From Mortierella alpina (lineage: Eukaryota; Mortierellomycota; Mortierellomycetes; Mortierellales; Mortierellaceae): a stretch of DNA of 64,000 bases. Below, one piece after another: positions 14,774 through 25,917 of the stretch (position 1 is the stretch's first letter; every line of letters starts with the position of its first letter). The translations under genes and the position numbers were made by a program. The stretch lies in contig JANATF010000004.1 of the NCBI GenBank assembly GCA_029449245.1, forward strand, positions 1,922,001 to 1,986,000, read 5' to 3'. The notes beneath the pieces were generated by a model. The model ran no database searches. It was not told the DNA's origin and saw only the letters and a list, made by a program, of their open reading frames with translations.

Positions 14774-15337
14774 GTCCACACTTCCTCCACTCATTGTACC
14801 GTATTAATCTTAACACACCATATTCCTGCTCTGCTTCATCCTCCCAGGCGACTCCCTAGTCGCCTAGCGTGGCGGTTCTGTACTCTCTGTTTCATCACAG
14901 GGGATACGGTCGCAAAAATTCATATCGCAGAAAAGAATTATGAAGACCAAACTGCGAGGATGCGTAGGTCCTTGATGCTCGACCAAGGGTGCGATTTGAG
15001 GAAGAGTTTCATGAAGGATCGAAAGTGTTACTGTTCATATCTAGTATGACAGTAAGGACTCGCCTAAGAACAATGTCATTACGCGTTCTATCTGGTCACT
15101 GGACTACCTTCCTGGCACTCCTTTCACTCTAAGCTACCTGGTCCCACTGACGCAAGATCAAACGGACAAACCCCAGCTTAGGCAAAACTATAGGGTCCGT
15201 CCGTAAGGTGTTTGGCAGTGAAGGGCGGAGGGGGGTCAAAGTGAGAAAGTTTGAGCCTTAAATACCGTATCCAGCAAGGCCTTGCGTTCTCGAATTCTCA
15301 GCACTCCCGCAAACACCACCCTGAAGTCTGTCAGACA

Positions 15338-15640
15338 ATGGCTCTACATGACATTTCGCCCACACTCATACTCTCGTCCCAGATTGTCACGCTGTCACTC
15401 TCGATCCCCCCAGGCATCTACGCGTATAGAGACCGAATCCACTCCATACTCGAATCCCCACCGCTCTCGACGCCCTCGACGCCCTCGACGCCTGAGCCAA
15501 CGCCATCGCCATCGTCGGTGTTCAGCATCCGATACCGAAAACAGGCGCTGCGCCTTCGTCTTTTCTGGCTGCGATGTCGTTTTGAACGCCATGGAGGCAG
15601 TCGCGGCCGCCTGCTAGGGCATCCACGGACACTGGCTTGA
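15338..15640 (+). CDS. Possible small Ser/Pro-rich protein (doubtful)
   Basis: An uninterrupted frame of about 100 residues. It begins MALHDISPTLIL, has a hydrophobic stretch of about 20 residues, then a basic segment and Thr/Pro/Ser repeats, then an Arg-rich end. The layout could be a small single-pass membrane protein, but part of it is built on short cgacgccct tandem repeats and I recognise no family. It could equally be noncoding sequence upstream of snurportin. Confidence 0.22.
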   Translation: MALHDISPTLILSSQIVTLSLSIPPGIYAYRDRIHSILESPPLSTPSTPSTPEPTPSPSSVFSIRYRKQALRLRLFWLRCRFERHGGSRGRLLGHPRTLA

Positions 15641-15820
15641 TAAAGAAGATACATGCAGTGTAGTCAAGCGCAAAAAGAAATAAATGACGACGCGTCGCCC
15701 AAAGAATTTCCAAGGTGCATTTTGTCTTTGCCCTCTCGCTTTTCTTTGCCTGTTCGCCCTTCTCATTCCTCGCTCGCAGAGCACACACTCGCATCGACAT
15801 TCCCAACAGCTGGCGCACTC

Positions 15821-18202
15821 ATGTCGGGCCAACACAACGCAGCCAGCCATAGCCATCCCAGCGACAGCGATGGCAGTAACAGCCCGCACTCCCATCGCAC
15901 CGGCAGCCGCAGGACTCGGGGCAGTAGGGCGAGTGGTGCGCCACCATCAGCAGATCATGACGCGGCTGCAGGAACAGCGCCCTTCCTCGCCAGTCTAGGC
16001 GCAGCTTCAGCCGACACAATTCTCATCGCGTCGACCCCATCCACCACCATCGCTGCCACCACCACCGCCATGACAACCCAGGTAGTGAGTCAGGCCACAG
16101 TAGAAGCCTTGGGCGACCTTCTACTGGAATCAGCCTCCATGCAATCAGCCCTCACAGCTCACGAACAGCGACGGAGGCAGAGCTACAAGTCGAATGCACT
16201 CATCAGCAAGACGATGAGGCAATCACAGGAAGAACGGAGGAAAATCGCACTCACAGAACAGGCCAAGGTTAGTAGATGCGAACCTTTTCAACAAGGCATG
16301 CAAGGTGGATTCAGACCGATTCCTGTATACCAATGCTGAACATCGACTATATCGATCCTTGGTACTATGACGACCTTCTAGAAACGATATCAATCCACAA
16401 ACCATGCACGGAAACTGGCTCTTTTCGCCAGTGGTGAACCTTCAGACGGGTCCTCGGGCTCTGAGGGGGACCAGGATGAGGAAGAAGAGGACGAAGACGA
16501 CAACGATGGTGATGAGCACGATAATGAACCTGGATCAGGAACCGCAAAGAAAAAGAAGCGCCCCAGCAAATCAGCATCTCCGAGTGAAACAGGGCAGCGG
16601 CACACGGGCATATCCGATCTGCCACAAGGCAGGATGCAAACGCACAAGCGACGACTCAGCTCCGGTTCAGAAGCAGAATCGATCTCGGGCCTCAAGAAAG
16701 AAAAGTCGGGGAACTACACTGCGCTCTCGCCAAAAAAACCCAGGTTACAAACAGCATCACCAAAGCCGAGCAGGAAGAGGAAAAGGAATAAGAATCCATT
16801 CAGGTAAACGAGCGGAAGCTGTCAGATCGTGTGTGCGAGATATTGAGCTCGAGTGCTAACAGGGACTTTTACGTTTGCACTCCATCGGGTACATTATGAC
16901 AGAGACCAACTGATGATACCAGAGCCCTTGACGGAGATCCCTTTGGATCTCGATACATCCTACTACATCGTACCTCTGCCGATCGGTCACCGCTGCTTTG
17001 TCATTTCCGCGGACGGTAAAACTATGGCACGCCTGCCTTCAGGACAACTATTGGTCTCTCCATTTGAATCATGTCTGCCTGCAGGATCGTCTCATTATCG
17101 CGGCAACCGGAGATCGGACTACTGTATTCTCGACTGCGTTTACTCCTCAGTAACTCGGACCTTTTGGACATTGGACATTATGTGCTGGAGAGGACATCCT
17201 GTATATGAGTGCGAGACCGAATTCCGCTTCTGGTGGCTGCGAGGTAAACTGGCCGAAATCGAGTCGCTTCAGGTCAAGTGGGTTGCAACGCAGACAAAGG
17301 AATGGGTGCAGGACCTGGCCAAGAAGAGACAAAAGAAAGCGAAGCAGATCAAGAAGAGACAAGAGAAGGCCACTGCAGCCGCTGCATCGATGAACACTGC
17401 CCCAGCAATACCGCCGTTGGAAGCAGATCTTCTATTGCAGGAAGAAGTCGATGATGGCGATGACGAGGCAGGGACTGAGGGGATGGACATGGAGGATTGT
17501 GAACAGACCGGCACAGCGCCGCCGACAGCAACAGCTGCGCGCAGGAGATTTTGGCCGATCGTCTTCACACCCTTGCCGTACTTTAACGCTTCTGTTGATC
17601 TTGTGAGGCTTCTGGCCGAATCGATGTGCCAATCAACACCACTGTCGCCTCCCGCGACCCTGCCTGCTGTGCACACAGGAGGAGACCATACAACCTCAAC
17701 ATTTATACCCTCGCTATCGCCGACTACTCTGTCACAGTCATTATCAGTGGCTCCAGAACGTCTTTCAGCAACATCATCATCGACGCCGATCATTTACGCA
17801 TCGGCTGCCTCTCATCATCCAGCAGCTGCAGCAAGCAGTAGTGCCGGCAACAAATTCTCGAAAATAGGGACGCATGCACCCAGAGAGACACGTCCGTGCG
17901 GTACCATGGCACTGACTGGCGAGATTGCGACTGCAGCCTCCCTCTTCCCAGCGCATGATGCAGCCCAAGTATTTCGGCAAAATCAGGCGCTTGCATCGGA
18001 GCACGCAGCCGGTCTGGTGTTCTTCAATAAGAAGACCATGTATGTTCTTGGAACGACTCCACTTTGTGGGTGGCTGACTATGGACCAGATTGGCGACGAG
18101 TTCTTTGGCGAAGAAGGAGGCGTTGGCCCTGTGCCTGGAACCAGTGCGGTAGAAGGCCGCGAAGTTGAGATGGAGGATGCATTGGAAAGAATTAGGATCT
18201 GA
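15821..18202 (+). CDS. SNUPN: Snurportin-1 (m3G-cap import adaptor), expanded
   Basis: Adaptor that binds the trimethylguanosine cap of U snRNPs and links them to importin-beta for nuclear import. Exons 15821-16267, 16382-16803 and 16903-18202 give 722 residues, twice the human length of 360. An importin-beta-binding segment spans the first junction: EQRRRQSYKSN around residue 115, then KRYQSTNHARKLALF at 150. An acidic and then Lys-rich linker follows. The cap-binding fold begins at about 290 with DQLMIPEPLTEIP and includes GHRCFV, DYCILDCVYS and MCWRGHPVYECETEFRFWW (about 382). Its C-terminal part, HAAGLVFFNKK...TTPLCGWL, appears only at about 650, after a large Ser/Thr/Pro-rich insertion. 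Exon 3 is started at 16903 because only that acceptor joins in phase. Confidence 0.88.
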
Positions 18203-18561
18203 TAGTGTTTTGGTCCGCAGCCTGTCATACCGTGCACCGCCCGCGGTTACGGTATACCTCCAAAACTCACAGCACAACTATATTTGCAGAAAGATAGCTC
18301 CGCAATTACAAAGAACAATTTACGTCGGCTTCAGCCAGAGTGTGCTGTACCTTGGCATGCAGTGCACACCCAAAACACCAAGTCCATAATCGCTCAACTG
18401 TGAGCGAAAATACATTGTTTTTTTTTACATCCATTCACGCGCCTGCACTGCCTGCACTACGCCCTTCATAAGGGTCCATCTACAGTGCTTTTGAACTATG
18501 ATATTGAATGGTCTAATGCAACTTTTATTGTCATGACTGTATGCATATGTTAGTCTTTGGC
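18203..18561. other. Snurportin 3' flank
   Basis: No gene or RNA recognised. It presumably holds the 3' untranslated region and poly(A) site of snurportin and leads into a dispersed repeat. Confidence 0.4.
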
Positions 18562-19947
18562 TGCATCTGTCACTTTCACAATTAAGCACTAATCCCTGTC
18601 TCAAGGATAGATCGGAGAGATCACTAATGCTATGAGAGTGCGCCCTAACACTCACTGCATCCCCAGGCGCGAGTGCTCCCCAACACTCATTGCGTTCCCA
18701 GGCGCATGTGGCTCACAAAAGTGATCTCTATCGATTTCTCCCAGTCGACAGTGAGTTCGCGTCAACTGATCGAGATCCATCTGCGCGTAGTGTCCGTCGA
18801 CACGTCACTGATCCTCCACGCGTTGCATGCCCTCGTCCTTGTCCTCGCAGAGCTCGAGTCCGATCCTGCTCCGTATATAGCCGAACGAAAGGTGGGCGTC
18901 CTGATGCCTTCATCTAATACTAATGGCGCATAAATTGAGCCCTGGCCGGCCGCTGTGGGTGCTGGCTAGAGAGGTTGGGGAGAAAAAGAGAGAGGGAAAA
19001 ATTAGCTGCCCCCAAACCGCTGGTTTCCCCCTCAAGAGCACCGTGCAAGACCCCAGAGACAGGCTGAGCCGGCCTTCACACCACTGGAAAATGGTAGTCA
19101 CCGACGCACTGCTCCCGTGAGTCCGGCTCTCTTTATTACCTAGGTTTTCCTTGGGTACGCGTACAAGTGGCTGCCACAAACCCGCCCGCCAATGCCCAAG
19201 GAGTCATGACTCTTGCCGACGGACCTAAAAGAGAGAACGAACACCCAAAGAAAAAAAACCCCCCGCACACCCTCCCGCCCACATCCTGTAGTCCTCTTCC
19301 TGATATCCATGTCCTATTCCTGCCACCCACACCGCACCAGTCAATAAAAGAAAAGAATAGTAAAAAGGTTAGTAGTAAATGCTCCTGATGTCCAAGTCCT
19401 GATGTCCAAGTTCTGATGTCCAGTTCCTGATATCTACATCTTGTTGTCCTGCAACCCCACCCCACCCAAAGAAAAAAAAAGACCTACCTGTTGTCATGAC
19501 TCAAGAACTCCCGTGGGCAGTTCACCGCGAACACGTACTCTTCAAGGCCTAGGTGGAGACGCTTATCACACAAGACAGCCGGCGGGCTCCATCCCCTCAG
19601 TGTGTTCAGGACCTTATTTCAACCCACCCTCTCCCCAGGCCCATACACAGTGCCACTTGAGGGCCAGCGGCCTCACCAAGTGGTAAAGTATCAAGGGGAC
19701 AGCTTACCTTTTGAGCCCTTCTCTCGTCCTCTGCCGGCCCCGCTCCCTCTTGACCAGCACCCGGGCGTTTGGGCGCGGCCGGCCGAGGTGGCCTTGATGG
19801 CCTTGGTGGCCTTGGTGGCCTTGTATTGTGGCCTCGTTGGCCTTGACGCCGCGGCACCCTATTAAGCCAAGGGACATTAGTGAAAAAGAAACGCGTGAGA
19901 TGAGAACCTTTTCTGCTGAGGCATGAATGTTGAAAAAAAAGTAAACA
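18562..19947 (-). repeat. Dispersed repeat R, copy 1
   Basis: About 1.4 kb that matches 57231-58512 in inverted orientation, with many substitutions and indels. Both copies carry the same landmarks in the same order: a ggccggcc block, an exon-like island ending in a gtaagctgtcccc donor, short direct repeats of the type gatgtccaagttctgatgtc, and a closing segment gaggcatgaatgttg followed by an A run. I see no transposase or reverse transcriptase. It could be a non-autonomous element, a solo LTR or a decayed gene family. Edges are approximate. Confidence 0.7.
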
Positions 19948-20457
19948 AACATTACCTTGCCTGTTCGCCTGTGCCACGTGTGGTGGTCTCATTTTCCAGC
20001 TTGCCTCTCGAAAGAGGATCCCACTATAGTGGTGCGGAGACGGCCCCAGAGCAAGTACCCTGCTGTGTGGAGAAGCCTCTCTATGTAAAAGTAAACAAAT
20101 GAGAAAGACGCGTCAGAAAAGTGCTTCTTGGATGATTGTCTAACATGGCACTCCTCACAAACACGGAAGAGTGGTGGCCTGCTTGCTGTCGGCCCCTTGT
20201 CAACAAACAGACAGGCTGGTAACGACTCAAGGCGCACATGCCCACGACTTTGCGAGTCGAGGAGAGACGCGTGAGCCATGAGGCACACACAATGGGAATA
20301 AACACTTACCACGTGGGGGCATGGTGCCCACGGTTCTTGCACTTGAATGTAGACGACTAGCTGCACCGAGCTGAGGCCTCGTCATATGCGTGGTTGTCAG
20401 CCTTGACTGCCTGAGCATGTGTGCTGAGTTGAAGTGTTTGTGGAGTGGCATGAGCAA
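19708..20457 (-). other. Candidate spliced transcript of unknown nature
   Basis: On the minus strand several exon-like islands are bounded by good splice sites: an ATG-led island with donor gtaagtg at 20309, an acceptor at 20248, an acceptor after a T-rich tract ending ttttacatag near 20082, a donor gtaatgt near 19954, and an island 19858-19708 with donor gtaagctg. Frames through the islands are basic and Arg/Gln/His-rich; no family is recognised. The 3' island lies in repeat R and its peptide frame is conserved in the second copy. It may be a small gene, an element-encoded protein or a noncoding transcript. Confidence 0.25.
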
Positions 20458-20590
20458 AAAAGAGAGTTCGACAGGGTGCGAACTTTATAATGAAGCCCAG
20501 CAGAAAAGTAACCCTAACATAAAAAAACGCGCTCAGTATATGATTACATGAATCCCAACCTTACTACCCATTCATGCCTCTCCTCCCATT

Positions 20591-20755
20591 CTCCACTTTC
20601 CGTACCCCCTCCTGCCGCGCACTGAACAGAAGCTCGCTAAAAAAGCACCAGAATGGGTGGCAAGTTCAAATGCTGATCGTATCATCCAATCGCGCTCCAC
20701 TTTCCGTACCCCCTCCTGCCGCGCACTGCACAGGAGCTCGCTAAAAAAGCACCAG
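20591..20755. repeat. Two direct repeats of 61 bases
   Basis: Bases 20591-20651 and 20695-20755 are nearly identical and begin ctccactttccgtacc. The period is 104 bases. They could be an insertion footprint or a local tandem duplication; no gene is attached. Confidence 0.85.
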
Positions 20756-21322
20756 CGCATATTGATTGGATGGATGTAAATCAACGTCCTACACTTGTAA
20801 GCCCCGAGTCTTTAAGGACAGCCTTTAAGGACAAACTGCATCACGAACCTGAACAGCGGTGCGCGTCGCCTGAAATGATGTGTTTCAATGCCGCTACTAA
20901 TGTTAAGGGCAGGTTACGCGCGGGTGTAGGATGTTAAGACTCGATGGAAGAAAGAGTCGCAGGCGGTATAAGAGGATTGTGGTGCGTGAGGGAGGCAACA
21001 CCAGCTCGTGTTGGAACACTTCAAAGCCACAATCTCAGCATCGCATCGAACAAACACTGAGATATGAAAGGTGAAGTTGTTGGTGCTAAGGTCGCAGTTC
21101 CTCCCTTTCATGGCCGTTCTGTGTCCTTGAGGCTGTCGGTGCTCGTAGCATTCACAAGCGTGTGCTTACACTGCCGGTGCCTCCTATTTCAAACTGCTTT
21201 GTGGTTTTTACTTTATTGCGGATACATTACTCTCACTCTAAACATCCCACATCGTTCCGTTACAGCTCCACTCCTCCAAGTTCCTCGCGCACAACCTCCA
21301 GCTCGGGTATTGGTCTATCGAA

Positions 21323-21450
21323 GCGATGTCGCAGCTGCACAATCACTCGGGATATAAAACTCTCGGATATGAACTGGAAGTTTGAATTTACAACTGCACG
21401 CTATAGCGTTGAAGAGAACATTGTATAAAAACATGAGCCTACAAAACGTT
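21323..21450 (+). repeat. Short dispersed repeat S, copy 1
   Basis: About 130 bases starting gcgatgtcgcagctgcac match 45098-45230 in the same orientation with scattered changes. It has no coding potential. The other copy lies just outside the right edge of the duplicated NACHT-WD40 block. Confidence 0.7.
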
Positions 21451-21469
21451 ACGGGTCAATTCATTAGCT

Positions 21470-24400
21470 TCATATCCAAGTCTCACTCCGTACCTGGTCA
21501 TCGGTCATGCCCTTTTCCTCATATACTTGGATCGTCCTGTTCACGTAGGCCTTGAACAAAATGGCAACACTGTCGACAATCCTGCTGTAGAGCTGTTAAG
21601 TGCCATCCAATCAAACTGGTTAGATATCGCTTCGGAGCCATTGACAGACATTTGGTAGTGGTTTGACTTTATCACGGCTTTACATACCGTCAAGCTGCCA
21701 ATCAAACAGATGTTATTCACAAACTGCAGCATAACAGTGTAAAAGGCAATCATGCTTGCGGACAGAGGAGCTCCAGATCCTAGCCACAGATAGAAAACGA
21801 ACGCGTTAACCTAAAGGTCATCTGTAAACGTTAACTAGCCATGTTCAATAAAGCAAAAGGCATGCCTTACCGAGTTCTTCGCCTGACATGGCTGCAAAGT
21901 CGTCATGCTCAATGATCGCATCCATCCTCTCCAAGCATCGCCTCTCATGTTCTGCGATGGTCTCAGTCAGGTAAGGCATAAGAACACCTTCCAACACAAA
22001 GGCCAAATCCAGTCCAACTTCCCTGAGCTACATAAGGCACAGGCAAGTTCCAACATTTTCTTAGTTGACACAAAGGAACATGTAACGGAAAAAAAAGCAA
22101 CTTTCAACGAGTTACACCATCATACCTTGTTGCAATGCTCCTGTGCGGTCTTGGAGCAGTCTGCAATAACTTGAAAGTTACTCTGTTGTTGGCTTCCAAA
22201 GACAATATCCTTGTAAATGTCGGCAAAGTACTCTATCTCCTGTTTGGCCCATTTGACAAGAGCTGAGGTCATCTTGGAATCCTTGAATGACAGCTTAAAC
22301 CACTCGGACGTGTTCTTGATCGTTGTGAACACAATCATCGCCAGCTCTTCAACATGGACTACTGGGTCCTTCTTGATTTTCACTTGACTAAATAATTCAA
22401 GGCGAAGATGAGTTGTGTGTTAGGTCCGTTCAAACGACAACCTCTCGTTGTCAGCGACAAGTGTGCACCCTGGTCATAGACAAGACAGTAATGCGGTTTA
22501 CCTCATTCGGTTCCTGTTCACTTTCGTCCGGTTGCTTAAGAACACATCCCTTGCTTGATCCAGGCACCCCAAACGCTCTAACCAGGCGACATCACGCTGG
22601 ACCGCCACCTTGGTGATATGAGGTTGCCCAAGATCCACGATGATCGCCCTTGAAAGTCGAGATACGCGCTCGTCGAGTCTCTTCCTTGTTTCTTCCAGCT
22701 TGCCCGCAGGTAGCGTCATTTGTGAGAGCATCACAGTGGCTGTTCAATTCAAAAATGCCAAGGATGTTGTCAAGTCAGTTTTTCAGGCATTCGACGCGCA
22801 TTATGCTGCTCGAGTAAGGTGGCATTATACCTTTTTCGATGGAAGTTACGGCTCCGTCAAACTCTCTCTGGGCAATTAGGACATCGAGATCGTCCGTAAA
22901 CTCTGCCACCCAGCGGCCATCTGCTTGGTTGGAGCCGATAGAGGTCTTGAACTTCATTCCTGCGCGATTAGGCATCGCAGGTGAGAATCCGCCAAACATT
23001 CCTATTACGTTATGATTCAGCACGTAGTTTTGGTGTCAATATTGCGCCCATAAATGAATGCCTCTATCATGGGCGATACTTGGAAATCAGGTCTTGGAAT
23101 AGGCATTATTTACCTTTGTTGCGCGAATCACTGGCCTTGGCGAGCATCTCATCAGTAGTACGCTTAGTATTGACAAGCATCGTCTGTTTCTCCTGACCCT
23201 TTTCAGTCTTGTAAATAAACATTTCTGATCCGTGAGTAATCTTGATGGCATTGCGTATTTCTAAATCGTCAAAGAAAATAGTGTCGAACATGTCAGCCCG
23301 TACGTCCTAGAAAGCTCCTAAAGGCATGAGGGCTTGAAACATGTCAGTAAAATCCAACCTGCTGTGTCCGGCATATCCTCAATGGTGATATCTGTCAAAG
23401 GCCAGCACCGATCTCCCAGCAGCTTATATTTTGACTGGGCGGCAGTCTTCTTCTTGCGTGTCGCTATCAAGATGGTGTCGTTCATGAGCACTATATGGAC
23501 AGGATGCTTGATCTTGTTTGTCAACGTGTTGACCTCTACGAAACTTGGAGATTCGCGGATCAGATGACGCTTCGGGTGATATGGAAGCATTTTCTATAAT
23601 GAATAACCGCATTGCAACAAGTGGTTAGCATTTCATTGCTCTGTCTAAATAGCTCGCCTGATCAAGTTGAATCCAGGGCGCTTGCTTACCTGAGCGCCTT
23701 CAATGCCCTCCCAAAGCGCCATCATTTGCGCCTTCCACACCGAAGTCAAGTCCGACATGCTGGACACCATCACTGTCATTCTCTTGGGCACAACAGGAGC
23801 CGAATCCTCAATGCCTAGAATTGTAGAAGAACAAGACTTAATGGTCTGGGCGGATTCATCATTTAAAACATAGTTCTTCAAAATCAAAGCCTTATCCTCA
23901 CCTGCAGTGAGCAAGAATTCATCATCATCATCGACAAGGTTATCACTTGCAGTCTTGAGATCGTCCAAAAGTCCACGAAGCGTTTGCATGTCACTCTCGA
24001 GTTTGGATATCTCCTTTGAAATGGTGACAAACTCATTGTAGTTCTTGAAAACATTCTCTTGCAAGTCGCCGGCCGCCATTGATTTCGAATCCTTGAGCGA
24101 CTGCAAAAAGCTCCGGATTGTATCCTCGCTCGCGTTTGCCAGATTTTGTGTAAGATCTGCAGGAAGAGGGTCAGCGCACAAGGACAACTCCGGATGTCAG
24201 CTATCAAACTGGCGCGGATAAATCATGAGCAAAATCAACTTACATTCTTCGTGGTTGAAGCCCTCCTTTGCAAACTGAGCAATTTCCACAACCGGCCGGC
24301 GCTCAGGAGTATCGGGCAGGCGTCCTGTAGCGGATGGTGAAGGTGATGACATTGAGATGAGATTCTTACGCATGGGCTGTTGGGGCTGTGGCGGTGTGTC

Positions 24401-25588
24401 CTTTCGCAGCGGAGCAACTGCTTCAGTTCTGGGCACTGGCGAGGACGATTCCTTTTGAGACTTGAGGGATGAGGAGGTTTCTCTTCGAACTGGGGGCTTT
24501 GGCGAGGGGGTTGGCGGCGTGTCCTTGCGGATGCTGGGCGAAGGCAGTGGCGCCGGTACTTCATGGCGAACCTGCGGAGATGACGTGGACGAGGACGTGT
24601 CGTTGTTGCGGCCACTGGAACTTTGAGGCGAGTCCTTGCGGATGTTGGGCGACGAGTTCTCTCGTCGCAGTGGTCTGGGTGGAATTGGCGCAGGGCTTGG
24701 GGTTGCGATCGGGCCCTGGTTGGCGTGGCTGACTGGCGGCACCATGGGTGCGGAGGTCATGGACGGACGCGAGGAAGGCGAGGCTGCATGGGATGTCTTT
24801 GGCTGGTAGGGGATAGGGGCGAGGGGCGACGCTACGCTGGAGGGATAGGATGACCCCGACAGGCTGGAGCCTTGAGAGGTTGTCGATGGTGTTGGCGACG
24901 GTGTTGGCGATCCCATTCCTCCGTAGATGGACAGATGTGCTGATGATGTAGGCGGTGGTCCTGGTCCCAATCCCGGTCCTGACCCCATGCCTCCAGGTCC
25001 CATCCCTGATCCCATCCCTGGTCCCTTGCCCGGCCCCATGCCTCCCATGCCCATGCCTGGTCCTTGTCCTGGCAGCGGGCCTGGTCTGTAGCCTGGATTG
25101 GGTCGAGGCGGTCCCCCCATGCTATGAGGCGGGCCAGGTCTGCCCATCATGGGTCCGCCCATCGGTCCACCCATCGGTCCACCCATCGGTCCACCCATCG
25201 GTCGTGGCCCCATTGGCATTGGCCCTCCCATGGGTCCTCCCATAGGCATAGGGCCACCCATCTGTCGTGGAGGCCCATTCTTATTCATCGGTCCGCCCAT
25301 CGGTCCGCCCATCGGCACCATGTTTGGGGGTGGCCGTGGACGTATGTTCGGAGGGTAGTTGCCGCCAATGGGTGGTCCCATCTGTCCTCCCATCGGACCT
25401 CCCATCGGCCCACCCATTCCTCCATGGGACGGCGAGTACATCCCTCCTGGACCTGGACCACCCATGGGTCGCGGTGGCCCTTGCTGTTGTCGCATGTACT
25501 GGCCTTGCGGCGGGCCGTTGGGCGGGCCGTTTGGCGGCGGCATCCTGTGCTGAGGCGGCGGCTGCGGGCGCCTTGGCTGGGGCTGCAT
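21470..25588 (-). CDS. EXO84: Exocyst complex subunit Exo84
   Basis: Subunit of the octameric exocyst that tethers secretory vesicles to the plasma membrane. Eleven exons: 25588-24244, 24156-23902, 23814-23690, 23593-23363, 23306-23114, 23001-22831, 22739-22502, 22387-22126, 22027-21871, 21779-21688 and 21592-21470. They total 1,063 residues with a divisible sum. Residues 1-~445 are a Pro/Gly/Met-rich, then Ser/Pro-rich disordered region with many MGGP units. Then comes the Exo84 coiled coil (VFKNYNEFVTISKEISKLES), a PH domain (KIKHPVHIVLMNDTILIATR...) and helical C-terminal bundles (DVAWLERLGCLDQARDVFLS). The 23362-23307 intron fits only with a GC donor, so that junction is less certain. A longer start at 25699 is possible, but MQPQPRRPQ is preferred. 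Confidence 0.88.
25140..25450 (-). repeat. Minisatellite inside the Exo84 N-terminal coding region
   Basis: Tandem 12-base units (sense strand, ggaccgatgggt-like) encode Met-Gly-Gly-Pro runs. Copy number should vary among strains. Antisense frames across it are products of the repeat. Confidence 0.85.
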
Positions 25589-25917
25589 CGAGATGGCTAG
25601 TGTCCCTTGGGTGTCGCGAGATGGTGAATAGGTAACAGTGTGATTATGACAACGTAGTGGTCCCTTGCAGCCCAAAGTGATGTGAGAGGTGTGAGGCAAC
25701 CAACGGAGGGCGCACGGCGCGTGCCATCACCGCATGAACAAGGCCAGGGGGAAACGCAGTCCAAACTGGCTGCCAAGCCACGCAGCAACGCCCACGCGTG
25801 CAGCGCGATTTTTTTTTTTTTTTTTTTTAATTCTTTTTACTTTGACCAAGGCGCTGTGTGGGGGACAATAAGAGGGGCTGGTGCCAGGCACACCATTCCG
25901 ACTAGAGGTCATTTCTA
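25589..25917. other. Exo84 promoter and CDK5 3' flank
   Basis: No gene seen. It holds a run of about 20 T residues at 25809-25828. It must contain the Exo84 promoter, read leftward, and the 3' end of the kinase gene upstream on the same strand. Confidence 0.45.

Noticed and set aside
14593-14859. Thr-His repeat protein
   Set aside because: It is only the CA microsatellite in translation.
25064-25635. His/Ser-rich + strand frames opposite the Exo84 head
   Set aside because: They are products of the MGGP minisatellite read in antisense.
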